Assembly (NCBI GenBank): GCA_031263725.1
Contig: JAISFF010000004.1
Location: 1-48,003 of the forward strand
From: Lysobacteraceae bacterium
GTDB lineage: Bacteria; Pseudomonadota; Gammaproteobacteria; Xanthomonadales; Xanthomonadaceae
DNA: 48,003 bases
Direction: 5' to 3'
Below are positions 9,875 to 16,169 of the stretch, piece after piece. Within the stretch, counting starts at the first letter, position 1. Every line of letters starts with the position of its first letter. A program made the translations under genes and the position numbers. Below the pieces are notes generated by a model. The model searched no databases. It was not told where the DNA came from and saw only the letters and a program-made list of their open reading frames with translations.

Positions 9875-10231
9875 TCAGGGAGTTCCAAACCGTCCCAGCG
9901 ATGCGCCCGCCAGCAAATGCAGGTGGATATGGAATACCGTCTGCCCGGCATGCTCGCGGCAATTCATCACCACGCGATAACCGTCCCGCTCCAGCCCTTC
10001 ACGGCGCGCATATTCGGCCGCCGCCAGCACCAACCGGCCGAGCAGCATGGCATCCCCGGGACTGGCATCGTCCAGCGTCGGAATGTGCACATTCTTCGGA
10101 ATGAACAATACATGCACCGGCGCCTGCGGCGCGATGTCCTTGAAGCCGAGAATATCGTCGTCCTCGTAGACGATCGCGGCGGGAATTTCGCGACGGATGA
10201 TCTTGCCGAATAGAGTGTCGTTCTGACTCAT
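9875..10231 (-). CDS. HIT-family nucleotide hydrolase (HinT-like)
   Basis: From ATG 10231 (GGAG site 8 bp upstream) the product is 118 residues, the usual size of HinT. It has DTLFGKIIRREIPA at the start, PVHVLFIPKNVHIPTLDD in the middle, and a histidine-triad signature QTVFHIHLHLLAG near the end. The longer open frame to 10339 has a basic, non-homologous extension and no ribosome site. The family hydrolyses purine nucleoside phosphoramidates. It runs convergent with slp. Confidence 0.93.
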   Translation of the reverse strand: MSQNDTLFGKIIRREIPAAIVYEDDDILGFKDIAPQAPVHVLFIPKNVHIPTLDDASPGDAMLLGRLVLAAAEYARREGLERDGYRVVMNCREHAGQTVFHIHLHLLAGASLGRFGTP

Positions 10232-10417
10232 GCTGTTGGCTCCGCAATGCACATCGAATCCATCCAGCATAACCCACTGACGTGCGTGCAGAACATCCTG
10301 CCACCGTACGCGCCCGGTCGTCGCCGGATGCTTCTCCACGGTCCGGAGCCGTATTCGCGGGCATGTGGCGGATGACGGATCGCGACAGGGGTATTCCCCG
10401 GAATGCAGAAAACCCGG

Positions 10418-11410
10418 TCAGGAAGGCGAAGCGCCCGGTTCCGGCCAGGCCGATGGAACACAGCGGTTCACTTCCACGCTGATATGGACCAGTTCTTCGT
10501 GGATGCCCAACCGCATTTTGAAATAATCCGGCGTCATGTTCTCCTGCACCACAACCGCCACGATGCATGCGTATTTCCCTTTGCCGACACGCCAGACGTG
10601 CAGGTCGGTGATCTCCGCTTCGACCGGAGCGGCTTCGATCGCCTCGCGTATTTCCGCCACCACCGGCGCGTCCATTTCCGCATCCAGCAGCACTTTCGCG
10701 GTATCGCGCAGCAGCCGGCAGGCCCAGCTCGTCACCAGCCCAGCACCGACGATGCCCATGACCGGATCGAGCCAGACCGTACCCCACTGCCTGCCGCCGA
10801 ACAACGCGAGGATCGCCAGGATCGAGGTCGCCGCATCGGCCAGGACATGCAGATAGGCCGAGCGCAGATTCAGATCCTGATGAGCGTGATGCGCGTCCTC
10901 GCGCCCGCCCTTGCGCGAGTGCGAATGTTCGTGCGCATGACCGCGGTGATGGCCGTGTGCGTCCTTCAGCAGCCAGGCGCAGGCGAGGTTGACCAGCAAT
11001 CCGAGCGCGGCGATGGCGATGGCCTGATCGTAGTGGATGGCGCTGGGCGAGAGCAGCCGCTTGACCGACTCGCAGAGCATCAGCGCGGCCACTCCGAACA
11101 GGAAGACCGCGCTGGTGTAGCCACCCAGTATTTCGATCTTCCAGGTGCCGAACGCAAATCTCCGATCGCACGCAAAACGTCTGGCCGCGGCGTAGGCCAG
11201 CATCGACAGGCCGAGCGCCAGCGCGTGCGAGCCCATATGCCAGCCGTCGGCCAGCAGTGCCATCGAGTTGAAGATCCAGCCGCCGCTGATCTCGGCCAGC
11301 ATCATCACCACGGTCAGCACTACGGCCCAACGGACGTTCCGCTCCGCCAAGGGGTTGCCCTCATCGAAGACATGGCTGTGGCGCCACTGCTCCGTCATTG
11401 GACTGTGCAT
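10418..11410 (-). CDS. dmeF: DmeF-type CDF divalent-metal efflux transporter
   Basis: The 330-residue cation diffusion facilitator has about six membrane helices. The helix-2 metal site is in LLADGWHMGSHALAL and the helix-5 site in HVLADAATSILAILALFGG. A His-rich cytoplasmic loop lies near residues 155-180 (AHGHHRGHAHEHSHS). The C-terminal domain reads ITDLHVWRVG. The layout and the neighbouring RcnR/CsoR-type repressor match DmeF, which exports Co2+ and Ni2+ in exchange for protons. It is transcribed divergently from the repressor across a palindromic operator. The start may be ATG 11410 or ATG 11398 (MTEQW); neither has a good ribosome site. Confidence 0.88.
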   Translation of the reverse strand: MHSPMTEQWRHSHVFDEGNPLAERNVRWAVVLTVVMMLAEISGGWIFNSMALLADGWHMGSHALALGLSMLAYAAARRFACDRRFAFGTWKIEILGGYTSAVFLFGVAALMLCESVKRLLSPSAIHYDQAIAIAALGLLVNLACAWLLKDAHGHHRGHAHEHSHSRKGGREDAHHAHQDLNLRSAYLHVLADAATSILAILALFGGRQWGTVWLDPVMGIVGAGLVTSWACRLLRDTAKVLLDAEMDAPVVAEIREAIEAAPVEAEITDLHVWRVGKGKYACIVAVVVQENMTPDYFKMRLGIHEELVHISVEVNRCVPSAWPEPGASPS

Positions 11411-11439
11411 CGGGAAGTACCGGAAAGGAATTCGGCTAT

Positions 11440-11457
11440 ACTATACCCCAGTATAGT
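11440..11457. promoter_or_regulatory. Palindromic operator between dmeF and its repressor
   Basis: ACTATA-CCCCAG-TATAGT: 6-bp perfect arms around a C-tract, between the divergent starts. RcnR and DmeR repressors bind this type of site (A/T-rich half-sites flanking a G/C tract). The position suits repression of both genes until Ni or Co is bound. Confidence 0.75.
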
Positions 11458-11473
11458 CACAGCCAGAGCGCAA

Positions 11474-11749
11474 ATGGCACATACCATCAAGGGCAAGAAA
11501 GCGCTGCTCACGCGAGTGCGGCGCATCAAGGGCCAGGTCGAGGCGTTGGACAGGGCACTGGAACAGGAAGTGGAATGTGGCGCCATCCTGCAACAGATCG
11601 CCGCAATCCGTGGCGCCGTCAACGGCCTGATGGCGGAGGTGCTGGAAGGGCATATCCGCGGGCACCTCGGTGCCGAAGATGTGAGCCCAGCCCAGCGCAG
11701 AACCGACCTGGAACTGGTGATCGACGCGCTGCGCTCCTACCTCAAGTGA
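11474..11749 (+). CDS. dmeR: RcnR/DmeR-type metal-sensing repressor
   Basis: The 91-residue all-helical DUF156 protein has His3, Cys35, His60 and His64, which is the ligand set of the Ni/Co sensor RcnR. CsoR (Cu) and FrmR (formaldehyde) differ at these positions. It is divergent from dmeF with the palindrome between them. The inferred role is to repress dmeF and itself and release DNA on Ni2+/Co2+ binding. The start is ATG 11474, which places His at position 3 as required; upstream in-frame starts would break this. Confidence 0.88.
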   Translation: MAHTIKGKKALLTRVRRIKGQVEALDRALEQEVECGAILQQIAAIRGAVNGLMAEVLEGHIRGHLGAEDVSPAQRRTDLELVIDALRSYLK

Positions 11750-11843
11750 CAGGGCGAACCACGCACACTCCTCCGGCACTCGGGACATATCGGGCAGAAA
11801 CAAAACGTGACTGCAGGCTCCCGGCACGCCACCCGGCTAATAG

Positions 11844-12443
11844 TTAGTCCGGCATTTCGCTGCGCATGCCGAAGGCATGCGACAACGTGCCGCGATCGAC
11901 GTATTCCAGTTCCCCGCCCAGCGGCAGGCCTTGCGCCAGGCGGCTGGGTTTGATGCGGTGCCGACGCGCCAACTGCGCCAGATAATGCGCGGTCGCCTCG
12001 CCTTCGACCGTGGAGTTGGTCGCGACGATCAGCTCCGTGACCTCACCTTCCTGGAGCCGCGATGCGAGCAGATCCAGGCCCAGCTCGCGCGGACCGATGC
12101 CGTCGAGCGGCGACAGCCTGCCCTGCAGAATGAAATACAGACCGCGATAGCCGGTGGCGCTTTCGATCACCCAGCGGTCCGCCGGGGTTTCAACGACGCA
12201 CAGCAACTGCCGGTCACGACCGGAACTGGCACAGATGCCGCAGATCTCCGTTTCACTGAAATCGCGGCAGGCACGGCAATGCCCGATCTTCTCGATCGCC
12301 TCGGCCAGCGTCCGCGCCAAGCGCTGGCCACCGGCACGCTCCCGTTCCAGCACGTGATAAGCCATTCGCTGCGCGGTTTTTTGGCCGACCCCAGGCAATA
12401 TCCGGAACGCCTCGATCAATTGCTCCAGCAGCGGAACGCTCAT
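11844..12443 (-). CDS. recR: Recombination mediator RecR
   Basis: The 199-residue protein is of normal length. It has the N-terminal helix-hairpin-helix ([18 protein letters not shown]), a four-Cys zinc site ([16 protein letters not shown]) and a Toprim domain ([28 protein letters not shown]). RecR works with RecO and RecF to load RecA at ssDNA gaps. It is the last gene of dnaX-ybaB-recR. Confidence 0.97.
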   Translation of the reverse strand: MSVPLLEQLIEAFRILPGVGQKTAQRMAYHVLERERAGGQRLARTLAEAIEKIGHCRACRDFSETEICGICASSGRDRQLLCVVETPADRWVIESATGYRGLYFILQGRLSPLDGIGPRELGLDLLASRLQEGEVTELIVATNSTVEGEATAHYLAQLARRHRIKPSRLAQGLPLGGELEYVDRGTLSHAFGMRSEMPD

Positions 12444-12486
12444 TGCGGTCGCTCCTTCATCGATGCCGCTTCAGACAGCCGTTCCA

Positions 12487-12807
12487 TCAGAACGGCAGCT
12501 TCATGCCCGGCGGCAGCGGCACGCCGCTGGTCAGCGCGCCCATCTTTTCCTGCGACATCGCATTGGCTTTGTTGACCGCATCGTTGAACGCGGCCGCGAT
12601 CAGATCTTCCAGCATCTCCAGATCGTTCAGCATACTGGGGTCGATACGCACGCGGCGGCATTCCATCCGTCCACTCAAGGTCACGCCGACCATGCCGCCG
12701 CCGGCGTTGCCGGTGACTTCCATCCGGGCCAGTTCTTCCTGGGCGCGCTGCAGGTTCTCCTGCATTTTCTGCGCCTGTTGCATCAATTGGGCGATATTGC
12801 CACGCAT
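12487..12807 (-). CDS. ybaB: YbaB/EbfC nucleoid-associated protein
   Basis: The 106-residue protein starts [20 protein letters not shown], followed by the family core ([20 protein letters not shown], then [10 protein letters not shown]) and [15 protein letters not shown]. It forms a small DNA-binding dimer with a forceps shape. Its place between dnaX and recR is conserved across Proteobacteria. Confidence 0.96.
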   Translation of the reverse strand: MRGNIAQLMQQAQKMQENLQRAQEELARMEVTGNAGGGMVGVTLSGRMECRRVRIDPSMLNDLEMLEDLIAAAFNDAVNKANAMSQEKMGALTSGVPLPPGMKLPF

Positions 12808-12813
12808 GTCGTT

Positions 12814-14529
12814 TCACTCATCAAAAGGACGGATGGAATCCGGGACCAGCTTGGCGCCGTGCCGTTCAATCAGGCGCTGCACTTCCGGATCATTGAGAAA
12901 AGCGTCTTCGGCCGCGCTCTGCCGGGAACCGCGCTCGCGGTCCCGACGCTGATTCAGCGTTTCCGATATGGCGATGCCGACCTCGAACACGATATTCGGC
13001 CGCAACCCGAGACCCGACGCCAGCGCTTCGGCCAGGTCGCCTATCGAACGCTCCGAGGAACTCAGGTATTCGAACCCTGGCGCCAGCGACAGGCGCAACC
13101 TGCCATTGTCATAGGCGACGAAAGCCGCATGCGCGGCCAGCTCGCGCGCCGGCCCCTTCAACTGGCAGTTCGCGATCAAGTCCAGCCACTGCCCGGCATT
13201 GGCGACGCCCACGGCCGATAATCCGCCTTTCGGCGGCGGCGGCGAGATATCAGCGGGACGCGGAGGAACGGTAGTCGCGGCCTGGGCCGGCGGTTCCGCA
13301 ACCACATTCGACGTGACGGACGATGGCCGAGCCGGCGTGGGCACGGCGTCGGCTCGCGGAACGGCAACGGCCGAACCAGCGCGGGATGCCGCTCCGGCCG
13401 AATCTCCCGGCATCGCCATCGGGGCCTGTCTCACCACCGTGCTTCCGGCCTGCTGTGGCCGGAATGCCAACATCCGCAACAGGACCATTTCAAAACCGAC
13501 GCGCACACTCGGGGCCAGATCCAGATCGCGGCGGCCATTGACCGCCACCTGATACCAGAGTTGCACCACCTCCGGCCGCAAGCTGCCGGCGAAACCGTTC
13601 AGGTCGATGCTTTCGGCATCCACCTCGGCGTTGGGCACCAGTTGCCGCACCTGGACATGGTGCAAGGCCTCGGCCAGGGCCTCGAGCACATTGCTCCAGT
13701 CCGGCGCGAAATCGGCCAGACCCGCGATCACCTGCATCAGGCGTGCACCATCGCCATCGCGCAATGCCGACAGCAATGCCGAAACCTGGGTCCGGTCCAC
13801 CGTACCGAGCATATTGCGCACCACGTCCTCGCGTAGCGCGCCGCCGGCATAGGCAATGGTCTGATCCAGCAACGACAGCGCGTCGCGCAGGCTGCCGTCA
13901 GCCGCCTTGGCAATCTGCCGGACGGCGCCGGAATCGGCCTCGATCTGCTCGGCGGCCAGGATCTTGTCGATCTGGCCGGAAATCTGCCCTTCGTCCAGGC
14001 GCTTCAGATTGAACTGCAGGCAACGCGAAAGCACCGTCACCGGCAGCTTCTGCGGATCGGTGGTGGCCAGCAGGAACTTCACATGTTCCGGCGGCTCTTC
14101 GAGCGTCTTCAGCAGCGCGTTGAACGCCGCCTTCGACAGCATGTGGACTTCATCGATCAGATAGACCTTGTAGCTGCCGCGCGATGGCAGGTACTGCGCA
14201 TTCTCGATCACCTCGCGCACATCGTCCACACCGGTATTGGAAGCCGCGTCGATCTCCAACAGGTCGATGTAGCGGCCCGCGTCGATATCCAGACAGGCCG
14301 CGCACTCGCCGCAAGGCTCGGCGCTGGTGCCGCGCTCGCAGTTCAGCGACTTGGCGAAAATGCGCGCGATCGTGGTTTTGCCGACCCCACGGGTGCCGGT
14401 GAACAGAAAGGCATGATGAACACGCCCGCTCTCCAGCGCATTGCCCAGCGCGCGGACCACATGTTCCTGCCCGACCAGCTCGGAAAACCGCTTCGGACGC
14501 CACTTTCTGGCAAGGACGAGATAGGACAT
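12814..14529 (-). CDS. dnaX: DNA polymerase III subunits gamma/tau
   Basis: The 571-residue protein has the clamp-loader AAA+ motor: Walker A FTGTRGVGKTT, zinc Cys cluster (LNCERGTSAEPCGECAACLD), DEVHMLSKAAFNALLKTLEE, and sensor SRCLQFNLKR. A Pro/Ala-rich linker (residues ~370-430) precedes a tau-specific C-terminal domain. I saw no A-AAA-AAG slippery heptamer, so a programmed gamma form as in E. coli is not supported. It is the first gene of the operon; ybaB starts 6 bp after its stop. Confidence 0.96.
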   Translation of the reverse strand: MSYLVLARKWRPKRFSELVGQEHVVRALGNALESGRVHHAFLFTGTRGVGKTTIARIFAKSLNCERGTSAEPCGECAACLDIDAGRYIDLLEIDAASNTGVDDVREVIENAQYLPSRGSYKVYLIDEVHMLSKAAFNALLKTLEEPPEHVKFLLATTDPQKLPVTVLSRCLQFNLKRLDEGQISGQIDKILAAEQIEADSGAVRQIAKAADGSLRDALSLLDQTIAYAGGALREDVVRNMLGTVDRTQVSALLSALRDGDGARLMQVIAGLADFAPDWSNVLEALAEALHHVQVRQLVPNAEVDAESIDLNGFAGSLRPEVVQLWYQVAVNGRRDLDLAPSVRVGFEMVLLRMLAFRPQQAGSTVVRQAPMAMPGDSAGAASRAGSAVAVPRADAVPTPARPSSVTSNVVAEPPAQAATTVPPRPADISPPPPKGGLSAVGVANAGQWLDLIANCQLKGPARELAAHAAFVAYDNGRLRLSLAPGFEYLSSSERSIGDLAEALASGLGLRPNIVFEVGIAISETLNQRRDRERGSRQSAAEDAFLNDPEVQRLIERHGAKLVPDSIRPFDE

Positions 14530-14600
14530 CTGACAACCTGTTGGACCCGGGTCCGTATTGTGCCATGCCCCGCCTGCACAACCGCTTCATTGCGGCGTGC

Positions 14601-14629
14601 TTGTGGCAAATGCCCACGCCAGCTAGAAT
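14601..14629 (+). promoter_or_regulatory. Sigma-70 promoter of tRNA-Ser
   Basis: TTGTGG (14601-14606) and TAGAAT (14624-14629) are separated by 17 bp, about 58 bp before the mature tRNA 5' end. TAGAAT also serves as the -10 for tRNA-Thr in this window. Confidence 0.6.
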
Positions 14630-14687
14630 TCGCGTCCCTGATGCGATACCCGGAAGCTTGATGATCCGGCGAAGCGGTTCAGGTTCC

Positions 14688-14780
14688 GGAGAGATGTCCG
14701 AGTGGTTGAAGGAGCACGCCTGGAAAGTGTGTAAGCGGCTAAACCCCGCTTCGCGGGTTCGAATCCCGCTCTCTCCGCCA
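14688..14780 (+). tRNA. tRNA-Ser (anticodon GGA)
   Basis: A 93-nt class II tRNA with encoded CCA: acceptor GGAGAGA/TCTCTCC, anticodon stem CACGC/GTGTG with loop CTGGAAA (anticodon GGA), long variable arm, and T loop TTCGAAT. It is followed by its own terminator. Confidence 0.96.
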
Positions 14781-14788
14781 ATCATTGA

Positions 14789-14817
14789 AAAAGCCCTTGA
14801 TTTTCAAGGGCTTTTTT
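14789..14817 (+). terminator. Terminator of tRNA-Ser
   Basis: The stem aaagcccttga / tcaagggcttt is followed by a T run, 8 nt after the tRNA CCA end. Confidence 0.88.
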
Positions 14818-14830
14818 ATTGGTCCGCACT

Positions 14831-15052
14831 CTACCCATGCTTCATATTTCTAAGCCGTGGACGACCATCGATCTGTTGGCGGATCCAGCCCTGCACCTCT
14901 GACACGACCCAAAGCGATCTCCCCCAAAGTTTTATGGGTGCCGGAAAAGCGCCCTCCTTGATCAGCCCATAAATCCGGGTGCGGCTGCACCCGGTCATGG
15001 TCAACACGCGCTGCAGCGGAGCCAGTTCCTCGATCTCTGTCGGCGTGTTCAT
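14831..15052 (-). CDS. AlpA-like HTH regulator of a mobile element
   Basis: From ATG 15052 the product is 73 residues. LAPLQRVLTMTGCSRTRIYG then LIKEGAFPAPIKLWGRSLWV is the AlpA/MerR-like winged helix: a helix-turn-helix with the typical FP.P..L..R...W wing. AlpA-type proteins activate integrase/excisionase genes of P4-like phages and islands. Its ATG overlaps the stop of the upstream small gene (TCAT on the plus strand), so the two are translationally coupled. No integrase is left beside it, so this is probably an orphan remnant of an element inserted at tRNA-Ser. Confidence 0.85.
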   Translation of the reverse strand: MNTPTEIEELAPLQRVLTMTGCSRTRIYGLIKEGAFPAPIKLWGRSLWVVSEVQGWIRQQIDGRPRLRNMKHG

Positions 15053-15264
15053 TCGCGGCTCTCCCACTGAACACGGATCCGCCACTGGCGCCGCATCTCC
15101 TGGACCAGCTCATCGGCCGCCTCGGCGCCACACTTTGCCGAGATCCGGACGCGCAGTTCCTCGACGCGCTTCCCGCTGATGTATCCCTGCCGGATCCAGG
15201 TCCTGGCTTCACAGATCCGCCGCCAGTCCTCGCCGCTGGTATCGATTGCCATCATGTCAGCCAC
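15049..15264 (-). CDS. Small protein coupled to the AlpA-like gene
   Basis: The 71-residue product starts at GTG 15264, chosen because GGGGAGG lies 6 bp upstream; the longer frame to 15408 runs through the dispersed repeat and has no site. The sequence is soluble, helical and charged (DWRRICEARTWIRQGYISGK then VEELRVRI). It overlaps the AlpA start by 4 bp. I recognise it only as a type of small protein found next to AlpA genes in xanthomonads; no function is known. Confidence 0.7.
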   Translation of the reverse strand: MADMMAIDTSGEDWRRICEARTWIRQGYISGKRVEELRVRISAKCGAEAADELVQEMRRQWRIRVQWESRE

Positions 15265-15310
15265 GGGACACCTCCCCGCGCAGCACCATGCTGTGTTCCC
15301 GGCGCGATCG

Positions 15311-15430
15311 GGTATGGACATAGCAATCATGAGCGTCCGAATATGGCACTGAGTGGCATCACGCCGATGCAGAAACGGACGCCAGCCGCATAGCTCCACT
15401 TTTGGCAATTGCTAAAAATAGGGAGGATTA
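15311..15430. repeat. Dispersed ~120-bp repeat, copy 1
   Basis: This segment is roughly 80% identical by eye to 32617-32733 and in the same orientation. Shared blocks include GCGTCCGAATATGGC, GCCGATGC-GAAACGGACG and TAGCTCCACTTTTGGCAA. Both copies also align when read on the minus strand (A-[IV]-AKSGA then ASVSASA and PYSDAHDC), though copy 1 has a stop there. Both lie at the outer edge of tRNA-linked accessory segments. Confidence 0.8.
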
Positions 15431-15458
15431 CCGATCCCACGCAGGCTTACCCGGCCTT

Positions 15459-15878
15459 TTAGAACGCGTCAATATCGCCGAGCGCCCGGATAATGCGCCG
15501 CGCGCGTTTGTCCGGCTTGCTTTCCGGTGGCTGGTAGCCATTCCGCTCAAGGGCGCGTTGCTGGCGGGCCGCTTCACGCCGTGCACGCGATTCATCGCTC
15601 TCCCGATATAACGCCTGCGCTTTCGAGGCCGGACCGCGAATGTCGCTCAACCCCAGCACGCTGATCTCGAATACCTCGTCTCCGCACACGACCCGCAACG
15701 ACTCGCCAACCCGCAGTCCACGCGATGATTTGGCCCGCTGCCCACCCGTTTCGACCTTGCCGGTTTCCACTGCCCGCTTGGACAGGCTGCGCGTCTTGAA
15801 GAAGCGGGCCGCCCACAGCCAGACATCCAGACGAACGGATTCGATGGGATCGTCAGCGGAGTCTGATTCACGGGACAT
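15459..15878 (-). CDS. hslR: Heat-shock protein 15, S4 RNA-binding protein
   Basis: From ATG 15878 the product is 139 residues. The S4 domain begins SVRLDVWLWAARFFKTRSLS, followed by ETGKV..GGQRAKSSRGLRVGE. A basic C-terminal tail rich in Arg and Lys follows (RREAARQQRALERNGYQPPE). HslR/Hsp15 binds free 50S subunits carrying nascent chain and helps recycle stalled ribosomes. A GTG at 15899 would add seven residues. Confidence 0.92.
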   Translation of the reverse strand: MSRESDSADDPIESVRLDVWLWAARFFKTRSLSKRAVETGKVETGGQRAKSSRGLRVGESLRVVCGDEVFEISVLGLSDIRGPASKAQALYRESDESRARREAARQQRALERNGYQPPESKPDKRARRIIRALGDIDAF

Positions 15879-16110
15879 GGGAAATTCGACGCGGAGCACC
15901 AGAGCCGAGTGTCATCGATTGCCCCGACCACGGCAACATCCCGGGCCGGCCACGTACACGGCTCCGTCATGCACGGATGACACGTCGACACAGGGCGATC
16001 CCTCACCGGGCGCATCGACCTGCCCGAACCGAACCGGGTTCGACCGGCGGAGCGTCCTCCCGCACCATCCCGATCCTTTTCCGATCCTGCGCTGCCATCT
16101 GGTCCACTCA

Positions 16111-16138
16111 GAAAACAACGGCCCCTTCCGGGGCCGTT
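16111..16138 (-). terminator. Terminator of the TonB-receptor gene
   Basis: A perfect 9-bp stem (aacggcccc / ggggccgtt, loop of 4) is followed on the minus strand by GTTTTC. It lies 31 bp past the receptor stop. Confidence 0.8.
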
Positions 16139-16169
16139 GCATGACAACACTGAAACCGTCGGATGACAA

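Noticed and set aside
12814-14529. Programmed -1 frameshift in dnaX giving a gamma subunit
   Set aside because: No A-AAA-AAG type slippery heptamer was seen on the coding strand.
14831-15264. Toxin-antitoxin pair at tRNA-Ser
   Set aside because: One product is clearly AlpA-like, and the other has no toxin fold that I recognise; overlap alone is not enough.
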